Below are positions 8,449 to 15,222 of a stretch of DNA of 39,893 nt, one piece after another. Position 1 is the stretch's first letter, and each line of letters starts with the position of its first letter. The position numbers were made by a program, and so were the translations under genes. The notes beneath the pieces are model-generated. The model did no database searches, had not been told where the DNA came from, and saw only the letters and a list, made by a program, of their open reading frames with translations. This DNA comes from Clostridium sp. CAG:440. GTDB lineage: Bacteria; Bacillota; Clostridia; TANB77; CAG-508. Location of the stretch: assembly GCA_000437215.1 (NCBI GenBank), contig FR898633.1:1-39893 (forward strand), given 5' to 3'.

Positions 8449-9201
8449 ATGAACAGTGAAAATCCAATAGGTATATTTGACTCTGGAATTGGTGGAGCCA
8501 CAGTTTTAAAGGAAATTTTAAAAATATTACCAAATGAAAATTATATTTACTATAGTGATTCATTAAATAACCCTTATGGAGATAAATCAGATAATACAAT
8601 TAATAAATTATGTGATAATATAGTAAATTTTTTTATAGGCAAAAAATGTAAAGCAATCATAATTGCCTGTAATACAGCAAGTGCAAAATCTGCACAATAT
8701 TTAAGAAAAAAATATAGTAAACTCCCCTTTGTTGTGATTGAACCAGCTTATAAGATGGTTTATGATTATTCTTATAATAATCCAACTTTGGTAATGGCAA
8801 CAAAAGGTACTATTGAAAGCAAAAAATTTAATACACTTTACCATAAATATGATAATCACAATACAAAACTTCTTCCTTGTGTTGGGCTTGCAGACATAAT
8901 TGAAAATGGAGATAAATTGCAAATAAAAAATTATTTACAACATAATTTAGCAAAATATAAAGGAAAAGTTAAAAATGTTGTTTTGGGATGTACTCATTAC
9001 CCTTTAATTGAAAATGAAATTAAAGAAGTTCTAGGTAATGTTTGTTTTTTTAATGGTGCCCCTTACTTAGCAAAACATTTAAAAACTGTTTTAATCGAAA
9101 ATAATTTAATTAATACTAAACGTTTAAATGGTAATATTTCTTTTTTTGATTCTAACAATAGTGAAGTTAAAAAAAATAGATTTTTTAGTTATATTTCTTG
9201 A
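8449..9201 (+). CDS. murI: Glutamate racemase
   Basis: A 250-aa enzyme that interconverts L- and D-glutamate for peptidoglycan precursor synthesis in the cytosol. It begins with the family motif IGIFDSGIGGATVL. It carries both catalytic cysteines, C74 in ACNTAS and C181 in GCTHYP, and the YSDSLNNPYGDKS loop. Length is slightly short of the usual 260-270 residues but all core motifs are present. The ATG follows AGGAAAAGGAA. It is a single-gene unit whose terminator originally also served the convergent tRNA-Pro, before the element at 9279-15237 inserted between them. Confidence 0.95.
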   Translation: MNSENPIGIFDSGIGGATVLKEILKILPNENYIYYSDSLNNPYGDKSDNTINKLCDNIVNFFIGKKCKAIIIACNTASAKSAQYLRKKYSKLPFVVIEPAYKMVYDYSYNNPTLVMATKGTIESKKFNTLYHKYDNHNTKLLPCVGLADIIENGDKLQIKNYLQHNLAKYKGKVKNVVLGCTHYPLIENEIKEVLGNVCFFNGAPYLAKHLKTVLIENNLINTKRLNGNISFFDSNNSEVKKNRFFSYIS

Positions 9202-9253
9202 TATAATTAACTATTAACAAAATAGTTGATGGTTTATAAATATATATAAAATT

Positions 9254-9280
9254 AAGGAGCTTATAAAAAGCTCCTTTTTA
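9254..9280. terminator. Bidirectional terminator between murI and the element
   Basis: A 9-bp stem AAGGAGCTT/AAGCTCCTT followed by TTTTTA ends murI. It abuts the left direct repeat of the integrated element, so in the ancestral chromosome it would also have followed tRNA-Pro on the minus strand. Confidence 0.8.
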
Positions 9281-9293
9281 TGGTCGAGGTGAC
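9279..9293. repeat. Left attachment site (attL-type direct repeat)
   Basis: TATGGTCGAGGTGAC is identical to the tRNA-Pro 3' end at 15223-15237. No tRNA gene is complete here. Confidence 0.85.
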
Positions 9294-9307
9294 TATTTAT
9301 ATCTTTT

Positions 9308-9360
9308 CAAAGTGCAGTAATATCAATATATTGAAACTTTGTGACTGCACTTTGACTGCA
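9308..9360. repeat. Left-end inverted and direct repeats (candidate integrase arm sites)
   Basis: The 11-bp arms CAAAGTGCAGT (9308-9318) and ACTGCACTTTG (9344-9354) form an inverted repeat around a TCAATATATTGA palindrome. In addition TGACTGCA occurs twice, at 9342-9349 and 9353-9360, exactly 11 bases apart (one helical turn). No T-run follows on either strand, so it does not look like a terminator. Related motifs occur at 12083-12122 and 15041-15088. Confidence 0.5.
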
Positions 9361-9371
9361 TATATAAATTC

Positions 9372-10304
9372 CTATATTTTCATAAAACATTTTTCTTTTA
9401 AAAATTTCTTAATTTTTGTTTTATCTTTTCCCTCATAATAATTAATTAATAAATCTTTATATTCATCTGTTAATTCTGCTGGAATTACAATAATTCCTTT
9501 TCCCTTTGATATTAAATAATGATTTGCAAATATTATAGATGTTCTTTTATTTCCATCTATAAATATTTGTTTTTTCATAATATATAATAGCATTTCAATA
9601 GCTTTATCTATATCACTTATTTTTTTATTAAATATATCTTCTAATTCTTCTTTTATTATACTTTCTATTGGCAATTCAGGAGTCCATTTTGTTCCACCAA
9701 TACTTACTGGAACAGTTCTTATTTTTCCTGCACTATAGTAAAATCCTTCTTGTACAAATTTATTTATTTCGCATAATAATGGAAAATTTGTATCTGACAG
9801 TATTACACTTTTATTTAATATAAATTCCCAAGCATGTTTTAGATTAACTATTTTTAAAACATCTTCTGAAGACATATTATTAATTTTTCCACCTTCTATA
9901 ATGCTTTCCGTGTCTGCAAATGTTGTTGCAACACCTTCTAAAATTGCTTGTTTATAAATAGTATCTACTAGATGTCTTTTAGCAAAATCTATGTTTATTT
10001 CTACTTGTGGACTAAGTTCCTCATCAATATAATTCAATTGTTTTAATTGTTTTTCAATTTTCTTAATTTCTTTTTTTAATTCTTTTGCTTTAATACTATT
10101 ATTCAATATTAAATTATATAAATTATCAGAATATTCTCCAACATATTTTGTAAGTAATATTCCATCTTCTCTGTAATGTACATATATATATTTATTAGAA
10201 TCTTTTTCTCTAATCTCAACAGAGCCATATATCAAATTATTCAATTCTTTAGTTAAAGTTTGTTTGCTTTGAAGAAGATTCATAAATTCATACTTTTCTT
10301 CCAT
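9372..10304 (-). CDS. Fic-fold protein with altered catalytic motif
   Basis: A 310-aa protein. Residues 1-75 are an unassigned N-terminal region, residues 75-95 are a lysine/glutamate-rich probable coiled coil, and residues about 105-300 form a Fic domain. The Fic core motif, normally HxFxDGNKR, reads QIFIDGNKR at 246-254, so the catalytic histidine is glutamine. The upstream stretch TESIIEGG resembles, but does not exactly match, the inhibitory helix motif of Fic proteins. Fic enzymes transfer AMP or related groups to proteins using that histidine, so canonical AMPylation is unlikely here. The ATG at 10304 follows AAGGAGTG. The gene is preceded by a promoter overlapped by repeated operators (separate entry). 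No antitoxin gene is visible beside it. Confidence 0.78.
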   Translation of the reverse strand: MEEKYEFMNLLQSKQTLTKELNNLIYGSVEIREKDSNKYIYVHYREDGILLTKYVGEYSDNLYNLILNNSIKAKELKKEIKKIEKQLKQLNYIDEELSPQVEINIDFAKRHLVDTIYKQAILEGVATTFADTESIIEGGKINNMSSEDVLKIVNLKHAWEFILNKSVILSDTNFPLLCEINKFVQEGFYYSAGKIRTVPVSIGGTKWTPELPIESIIKEELEDIFNKKISDIDKAIEMLLYIMKKQIFIDGNKRTSIIFANHYLISKGKGIIVIPAELTDEYKDLLINYYEGKDKTKIKKFLKEKCFMKI

Positions 10305-10320
10305 AAGATCACTCCTTTAT

Positions 10321-10436
10321 AAATGTGAAACTTTTTGATATATAATCATGTTTTTTGTTTCACATTTATATTATAACATAAAACTTAAGAAATGTGAAAC
10401 ATTTTTTGAAATATTTATAAATATTGTTTCACATTT
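10321..10436 (-). promoter_or_regulatory. Fic gene promoter with four GTTTCACATTT boxes
   Basis: The 11-mer AAATGTGAAAC occurs at 10321-10331 and 10390-10400, and its exact complement GTTTCACATTT at 10357-10367 and 10426-10436. This makes two inverted repeats of identical 47-bp geometry, 69 bp apart. On the minus strand a promoter TTCACA-17-TATAAT (TATAAT at about 10369-10374) places one box on the -35 element; the 10321/10357 pair lies in the leader just before the ribosome site. This looks like a multi-operator autoregulatory site or an RNA hairpin switch. Confidence 0.6.
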
Positions 10437-10535
10437 TTAGAAATTTTATACAAAAAAATTTCTATTATCTAATATTAATACTATAAAAGTTTAACAAAAA
10501 TGGTAGCCAAAAAAGTATACACAAAAAAGACTACA

Positions 10536-10563
10536 TTGAAATAAAAAAAATTGGTAGTATAAT
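10536..10563 (+). promoter_or_regulatory. Promoter of the excisionase-HTH-integrase operon
   Basis: TTGAAA (10536-10541), a 16-base spacer and TATAAT (10558-10563) lie 160 bases before the first gene. The long leader contains two terminator-like hairpins. Confidence 0.6.
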
Positions 10564-10590
10564 AAATATAATGAAATACATGTATATATC

Positions 10591-10618
10591 GAGGAGCTTT
10601 CTAGAGAGCCTCTTTTTT
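10591..10618 (+). terminator. First leader hairpin (attenuator-like)
   Basis: GAGG/CCTC with an internally paired loop is followed by TTTTTT, about 30 bases after the promoter and well upstream of any gene. Confidence 0.5.
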
Positions 10619-10674
10619 AGTGGAAAATGGAGGTGTTAAAATTGATTTAATTAAATTTAATATTTAAATTTTAG

Positions 10675-10703
10675 GCAGTTATTTTAATAACTGCTATTTT
10701 TTT
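10675..10703 (+). terminator. Second leader hairpin (attenuator-like)
   Basis: A perfect 9-bp stem GCAGTTATT/AATAACTGC is followed by TATTTTTTT, 20 bases before the start of the excisionase-like gene. It is a strong intrinsic terminator in a 5' leader. Confidence 0.65.
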
Positions 10704-10722
10704 ATCTATAAGGAGGTAAAAT

Positions 10723-10977
10723 TTGAAAGAAGAATTAAAACAAGAACTTATTAAGGAAGCAATTAATAGGTTAGAAAATCCATGGAAAAACCTAACTGTA
10801 AAAGATGTTTCTAAAGATTTAAAAATGGGAGAAAACTTAACAAATGAATTATTTAAAAGAGCAGACTTTCCTTCAATTAATATTGGTAAAACAAAGACTA
10901 TTACTGCTATTGCTTATGCACTATGGAAACTAGAAAAAAGGATGCCTGAATATAAGAAAAACAAAAGAGGCTATTAA
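10723..10977 (+). CDS. Excisionase-like small DNA-binding protein
   Basis: An 84-aa basic protein starting at TTG, after AAGGAGG. The stretch LTVKDVSKDLKMGENLTNEL followed by RADFPSINIGK matches the winged-helix layout of excisionase/MerR-like proteins, where a helix-turn-helix is followed by the wing DFPSIxIG. Such proteins bend DNA at att sites and steer the integrase toward excision. It is the first gene of the operon running through the HTH protein into the broken integrase, which fits this role. It lies 160 bases below its promoter, behind two terminators. Confidence 0.65.
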   Translation: MKEELKQELIKEAINRLENPWKNLTVKDVSKDLKMGENLTNELFKRADFPSINIGKTKTITAIAYALWKLEKRMPEYKKNKRGY

Positions 10978-11020
10978 TATAATAAATAATTGTAAAGAAA
11001 TTAGAGTACCAATAGAAATA

Positions 11021-11461
11021 ATGAATGTAAGGAATTTAACAATCACTCAAAAAGTATTATTATCTCAAATTGCTGGATTAGATAATAAAGAAGGGTGTTT
11101 TGCAACTAATTCTTATTTTGCAGAATTGTTTAATTTAAGTAAAACTCAAATATCTAGCCTAATTTCTGACCTTAAGGAAAAAGGGTGGATTAATATTAAA
11201 TATGTATATAAAGAAAATACTAAATGTATCGAAAAAAGAATTATAAAAGTAAATTGCCCACCCTATCCAATCATACTTAAAGAGGGTATTAAAGCAAACA
11301 ATAATATATCTGTTAAAACAGACTTTACAGATAATAATAAATATATAAATAATAAAAATAAACATTTATATACAAATTATGAACAAAGAGATTATTCAAA
11401 TTTTGATTGGAATTCTTTATATGCTAATTTTAAAAAAGGAGGATTTGATGGCAAGAAGTAA
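11021..11461 (+). CDS. HTH (HTH_36-like) protein of the element, possibly a replication/regulatory protein
   Basis: A 146-aa protein. Residues 8-60 form a winged helix: LTITQKVLLSQIAGLDNKEG, then FATNSYFAELFNLSKTQ and a recognition helix with LKEKGWI. The layout is typical of HTH_36 domains in replication-initiation or regulatory proteins of Firmicutes mobile elements. The ATG at 11021 has no ribosome site. The frame upstream stays open to about 10960 and encodes IRVPIEIMN, which resembles the usual start of these proteins, so the original N-terminus was probably longer and used a non-standard or lost start. The C-terminal half is low-complexity. Its end overlaps the integrase start by 14 bases. 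Confidence 0.6.
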   Translation: MNVRNLTITQKVLLSQIAGLDNKEGCFATNSYFAELFNLSKTQISSLISDLKEKGWINIKYVYKENTKCIEKRIIKVNCPPYPIILKEGIKANNNISVKTDFTDNNKYINNKNKHLYTNYEQRDYSNFDWNSLYANFKKGGFDGKK

Positions 11462-12081
11462 AGGTGAAGGAAGTATATATTATATTGAAAAAAGAAAAAA
11501 ATGGTCAGCTCAATATACAATAACAGTTGGAGACAAACAAGTTAGAAAAACAAATTATAAATGTAAATAAGACATTAACACTAGGAAAAGATAATGAGGT
11601 AATTATGGGAGATACAACAAAAACTTATGCAAGTAAACGAACTGTACCTATTCCTGATTTCTTAATACCTTCTATAAAAGAACAGTTAGAAGTAGCAAAA
11701 GAAAACAAGGATAATATTCTATTTTTATATAATGACCATTATATATCTCATTCAGTTGCAAATATTAGATTAAAACGAATTCTAAAAAGCACTCTAGGAA
11801 TGGAAGCTAAAGATATTTCAACACATAGTCTTAGACATACTTTTGCTACTAGGTGTATTGAAGCAGGAATGTCAGCTGTAGTTTTACAAAGACTTATTGG
11901 ACATACTGATATATCAATCACACTAAATACATATACGAGTGTTTTTAATCGTTTTAAAGAATCAGAATTGGAAAAAGTAATGGAATATTATAAAACAAAT
12001 TCATTAGGTTTAGAGCCTATAAAAAATGAAGAAATAGTAGAAAATAAGGAAGTGGAAATTGATGATGATATGGAAATATAA
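11448..12081 (+). pseudogene. Tyrosine integrase with internal deletion
   Basis: Translation from ATG 11448 (after AAAGGAGG) gives an AP2-like N-terminal DNA-binding segment, MARSKGEGSIYYIEKRKKW up to about KQVRKTNYK, then a stop at 11570. Another frame, from about 11550, gives the late part of a phage-type integrase: INVNKTLTL, TYASKRTVPIP, the HxxR box HSLRHTFATRC, LIGHTDISIT and catalytic tyrosine TYTSV, ending at 12081. The SAM-like core-binding domain and the first catalytic arginine box are missing, about 180-200 residues against a usual 380-400. A deletion of roughly 0.6 kb, plus a frame change, at about 11550-11570 explains this. The protein cannot recombine, so the element is stranded. 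Confidence 0.85.
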
Positions 12082-12082
12082 G

Positions 12083-12122
12083 AGAAAGTACAGTTGACTT
12101 TTTATAGTTAACTGCACTTTCT
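12083..12122. repeat. Imperfect inverted repeat after the integrase
   Basis: The 17-base arms AGAAAGTACAGTTGACT and AGTTAACTGCACTTTCT pair with a few mismatches. No T-run follows on either strand. The ACTGCACTTT core is shared with the element's left end, so this may be a protein-binding site or only a weak shared terminator for the convergent integrase and methyltransferase genes. Confidence 0.5.
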
Positions 12123-12164
12123 TAATTAATTTAAAAAGTATTCGAGAATTTGTAAGATATTGTT

Positions 12165-12911
12165 TTATTTTATTGCAGTAATTCCATAATATCTTCTTAT
12201 TAATAAGATTCCTTTATTTGTTTTGTGTAAATTAATATATTTATCCAATAAATTCATATTAATATCAAAATCCTCATTTCCATTAGAGAATTCATTTAAT
12301 ATAGGTGTTTTTAACAAAAGTGCTAATAAATCTTCTTTTGTTTCATAATATTCTCTAACATGAATTGGTACCAATTCTACTTTTTTAAATCCTACTTCTA
12401 ATATATTTTCATAATCAATCAAACTAATTGGCTTTATATCATTGTATGCTTGACCTCTTTTAAACAATTTTTTAAGTTCCCAACAATCTAGTTTGTCAAC
12501 GCCTCTAATTATTAATATACCATTACTTTTTAATGTATTGTATATTTGTTTTGCATCAATACAAGTATGTCTAGCTACGACTATATCAAAATAATTATTT
12601 TCTGTTGTTATATTTAAATTATCCATTTGCTTAAATTTGATATTAGTTCTATTTGATTTTTTTAAGTTATTATTAGCGGTTTTTATCATTTCATTTGAAA
12701 AGTCCGTTCCAATAATTTCCTTTGCTTCGGGAAAATACTCTAATAGTTTTTCTCCGCCACCTGTACCTAAATCTAAAATATATGAATCTTTTGTTGCCGT
12801 TTTGTTTAATATGTCATACATGTTCCAATTAGTTAAACATTCTTCTATATATTTGATTTTACTAAAATCCCAATTTTTAACTTCATTATAAAATTCCAAC
12901 TCTCTATTCAT
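12165..12911 (-). CDS. Class I SAM-dependent methyltransferase
   Basis: A 248-aa protein with a Rossmann methyltransferase core. Motif I is YILDLGTGGGE (about residues 44-54), the acidic motif II is IIGTDFSNEM, and motif IV is FDIVVARHTC. It belongs broadly with UbiE-like small-molecule or resistance methyltransferases, but the substrate is not recognisable. The ATG follows AGGAGATATAAATT. It is the last gene of a minus-strand cargo operon (acetyltransferase, pyrophosphatase-VOC, methyltransferase; gaps of 27 and 30 bases). The neighbouring VOC and GNAT genes suggest a detoxification or resistance theme. Confidence 0.8.
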   Translation of the reverse strand: MNRELEFYNEVKNWDFSKIKYIEECLTNWNMYDILNKTATKDSYILDLGTGGGEKLLEYFPEAKEIIGTDFSNEMIKTANNNLKKSNRTNIKFKQMDNLNITTENNYFDIVVARHTCIDAKQIYNTLKSNGILIIRGVDKLDCWELKKLFKRGQAYNDIKPISLIDYENILEVGFKKVELVPIHVREYYETKEDLLALLLKTPILNEFSNGNEDFDINMNLLDKYINLHKTNKGILLIRRYYGITAIK

Positions 12912-12941
12912 AATTTATATCTCCTAAATCTATCCTACTTT

Positions 12942-13667
12942 TTAATTATTAAATCTTAATAAATAGCCATCAGGATCCTGCAACAAAAATTCTTTATCTT
13001 GAAATAATTTGTTGTCCACTCTATATTCGTTCATATTAAAATCTATAAAAAATTTAATGTCTTTAGCTTTTAATTGTTCATATAAATCTTCAACATTATT
13101 GACAGACATACTTATATTAATTCCATTCCCATAAGGATATTCCATTTTTCCAACATTCCAATTATTATTGTTTTCTTCTATCATAATCTGATTATTTTCC
13201 AACTGTATAAAGCAAAACTTATTCTCTGGTCTTTCATAAACAATTTTAAATCCTAAATTTTTATAAAATTTTTTACTCGTTTCTATATTTGAAACACTTA
13301 ATTCAGGAATTAAACTATTAAATTCAATATTCTCTCTAATAATTTCATGTTTAAAAAATCTTTCTTGAAATTCAATTAAAACATCAATTTCTTTATTACT
13401 AAAATTTCTATTCTCTGGTACAATTATAAGTTTATCATCATTATCATTAATTCTATGAATTATTGCAATGCATTTTCCTGTAAATTCATTTAACGGTTCA
13501 AATACGCCTAAAACATAGCAATCTAATTCCTCTCCATCTCCACTTATTGTATCTGGAACAAAGCCATAGTTAACAGGATATATAAATCCATGTTTGGCAT
13601 GTTTACTTCCCAAAGGTCTATCAACTTTTACTCTAACATTTTGATTTAAATAATTTATTAAATTCAT
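12942..13667 (-). CDS. Inorganic pyrophosphatase-like / VOC (glyoxalase-bleomycin resistance) fusion
   Basis: A 241-aa two-domain protein. Residues 1-112 match the short class I pyrophosphatase-like proteins of Clostridia (VDRPLGSKHAKHGFIYPVNY, then DGEELDCYVLGV, GKCIAIIHR and FQERFFKHEI). The canonical DxDPxD metal motif reads DGEELD. Residues 117-241 are a VOC domain (LIPELSVSNIETSKKFYKNL, ending in LQDPDGYLLRF), the fold of glyoxalase I and bleomycin-binding proteins. The junction REN-IEFNSLIPEL looks like two genes joined after loss of a stop codon. No internal frame break is seen. Function may be hydrolysis or binding of a toxic compound; this is inference. Confidence 0.78.
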   Translation of the reverse strand: MNLINYLNQNVRVKVDRPLGSKHAKHGFIYPVNYGFVPDTISGDGEELDCYVLGVFEPLNEFTGKCIAIIHRINDNDDKLIIVPENRNFSNKEIDVLIEFQERFFKHEIIRENIEFNSLIPELSVSNIETSKKFYKNLGFKIVYERPENKFCFIQLENNQIMIEENNNNWNVGKMEYPYGNGINISMSVNNVEDLYEQLKAKDIKFFIDFNMNEYRVDNKLFQDKEFLLQDPDGYLLRFNN

Positions 13668-13694
13668 TTTTATTTCTTCCTTAATTACAATTTT

Positions 13695-14063
13695 CTAAAA
13701 ATATTTAACTAAAAAATATTTATTTAGTTTTGGATTTTTTTTATTTTCTCTTACAAATTCCACTTTAAATCCACATTTTTTATAAAATTCAGGTGCTTGA
13801 AAGCCATAAGTGGTTAAATTTATGTTTTCAAAACCTTTATCTTTATAATGGCTCTCAACAGTTTCAACTAGTTTACTCCCAATTTGTTTATTTCGATACT
13901 CCTCCAAAATAATAAGATCACTTATATGAACTTCCTTATAATATGAATTTCCAGTTATTATACCTACGATTTTATTATCTTCCTTAGCAATAAAAGCAAA
14001 TGACCTATAATTACAGGTCACACCATTTTTAGTAGCAAATTTATTAAATTCGTTATCTATCAT
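13695..14063 (-). CDS. GNAT family N-acetyltransferase
   Basis: A 122-aa GNAT domain. Visible features are KEDNKIVGIITG (strands 2-3), the acetyl-CoA loop LEEYRNKQIGSKLVE (motif A, R/Q-x-x-G-x-G/A) and YGFQAPEFYKKCGF (motif B). The ATG at 14063 has no good ribosome site. The same frame is open upstream to 14111 and encodes NIEYKDNLEEEHYS, which looks like real GNAT N-terminal sequence. GGGAGG lies at 14118-14123, six bases before an ATA codon at 14109-14111. Translation may therefore begin at ATA, or the original ATG was mutated. Substrate unknown. It is the first gene of the cargo operon. Confidence 0.75.
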   Translation of the reverse strand: MIDNEFNKFATKNGVTCNYRSFAFIAKEDNKIVGIITGNSYYKEVHISDLIILEEYRNKQIGSKLVETVESHYKDKGFENINLTTYGFQAPEFYKKCGFKVEFVRENKKNPKLNKYFLVKYF

Positions 14064-14193
14064 ACTATAATGCTCTTCTTCTAAATTATCTTTATATTCA
14101 ATATTTAGTATTGTTATCCTCCCTTACAACTTACTATCTGTTGTTATAATATCACAAAAAGAAAAATTACTCTATACTTTCGTATAAAGTAAT

Positions 14194-14868
14194 TTATCTT
14201 TCTAAAAATTCTTTTAATTTATCATACCACCTACAATTAATCATATAGCTAAAATGTCCTTCTTTTTCTAGTATTATCAATTCTGAATTTTTAATTTTAT
14301 TTGAAATATATTTTGCCTCATTTGTAGGTACTATATCTTTTTTTCCACCATTTACAATCAAAGTTGGTACATCTATTTTTTCAAGATCTGTTTTATCCAA
14401 TGTTTTCATAGTATTATTTAAATTTTCAAACATTTCATTTTCTTTTTTACCTGGATAATATGGGATTTTCTCCATTATTTTAGCATATGTAGGTTTATGA
14501 ATAATTCCATTTCTTGCTACACCACTACAGCAAATTAATTTTGAAATACTTTTTGGATATTGAATTGCAACATTTAATGCAACCGTTGCTCCTCCACTAG
14601 ATCCTAGTAGATATGGTTTATCAATATTTAATTTATTTATAAATTCAAATACATCTTTTGCACTTTCCTCATAACTCAAAATACAATTTTTTTCACTTTT
14701 GCCACAGCATCTCCTATCAAATAAATAAACTTGAAAATCTTGTGATAACTTATTTGCAATGAATTTCATTGCATTTGTATTTGTACTATTCGGATTTAAC
14801 AAAATTATTGGTTTTCCATTACCAATAATTTCATAATGTATATTTATATTATTTACTATAATCTCCAT
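14194..14868 (-). CDS. Alpha/beta hydrolase
   Basis: A 224-aa alpha/beta-hydrolase. The nucleophile elbow is LLGSSGGAT (Ser about 94), the acid is in GGKKDIVPT and the histidine in KEGHFSYM. The oxyanion region is ILLNPNSTNT and the strand-4 loop is FDRRCCGKSEKN. It is shorter than typical 260-280 aa members because the lid is reduced. Esterase, peptidase or haloperoxidase-like relatives share this layout, so the substrate is open. The ATG follows GGGAG. It has its own promoter, and its leader resembles that of the acetyltransferase gene. Confidence 0.82.
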   Translation of the reverse strand: MEIIVNNINIHYEIIGNGKPIILLNPNSTNTNAMKFIANKLSQDFQVYLFDRRCCGKSEKNCILSYEESAKDVFEFINKLNIDKPYLLGSSGGATVALNVAIQYPKSISKLICCSGVARNGIIHKPTYAKIMEKIPYYPGKKENEMFENLNNTMKTLDKTDLEKIDVPTLIVNGGKKDIVPTNEAKYISNKIKNSELIILEKEGHFSYMINCRWYDKLKEFLER

Positions 14869-15040
14869 TAAAAATCTCCCTTATAACTTACTATTTATCT
14901 GTAAGTATATTATCATATTTTATTACATTTTACAACATAAAGAGATTGATATTATGCCTATTGTAAATTGTATTTTACATTCAAATAAAAGTTGTTTTTT
15001 CTAGTAATACCAACTGTTTTATTATCTGAAATAAATTTAT

Positions 15041-15088
15041 ATGCAGTCAAAATTGAAGAAAATCAATTAATTATAAAATTGACTGCAT
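15041..15088. repeat. Right-end inverted repeat (candidate integrase arm sites)
   Basis: The 10-bp arms ATGCAGTCAA and TTGACTGCAT match the TTGACTGCA boxes at the left end (9352-9360). Confidence 0.5.
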
Positions 15089-15190
15089 TTACTTAAAGAT
15101 TTATAGAGTTTATAGAATTTTTAGAAAGGCTGAAAAAGTTTAAATAAATTGTGTGTAATGCAGTGATAACCAGTATTTGCTCATAAATGT

Positions 15191-15219
15191 AAAAAAGAAG
15201 AACTCCTAAGAATTCTTCT
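15191..15219 (-). terminator. Terminator now serving tRNA-Pro
   Basis: On the minus strand a 7-bp stem AGAAGAA/TTCTTCT is followed by a T run. It lies just inside the element next to the attachment site, so the element supplied it. Confidence 0.65.
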
Positions 15220-15222
15220 AAA

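Larger units (their letters stand above)
14869..15222. other. Right-end non-coding segment of the element
   Basis: I see no coding sequence in these 354 bases. They hold the hydrolase promoter (on the minus strand TTGTAA-17-TAATAT, within about 14905-14940), an inverted repeat ATGCAGTCAA (15041-15050) / TTGACTGCAT (15079-15088) related to the left-end motifs, and a hairpin that now terminates tRNA-Pro (15191-15219). Confidence 0.6.

Noticed and set aside
10321..10436. Possible short CRISPR array from the repeated 11-mers
   Set aside because: The repeats alternate in orientation, are only 11 bp and number four. There are no cas genes. Operator or hairpin sites explain them better.
12083..12122. 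Ordinary terminator between integrase and methyltransferase
   Set aside because: No T-run follows on either strand, so I list it as an inverted repeat, not a terminator.
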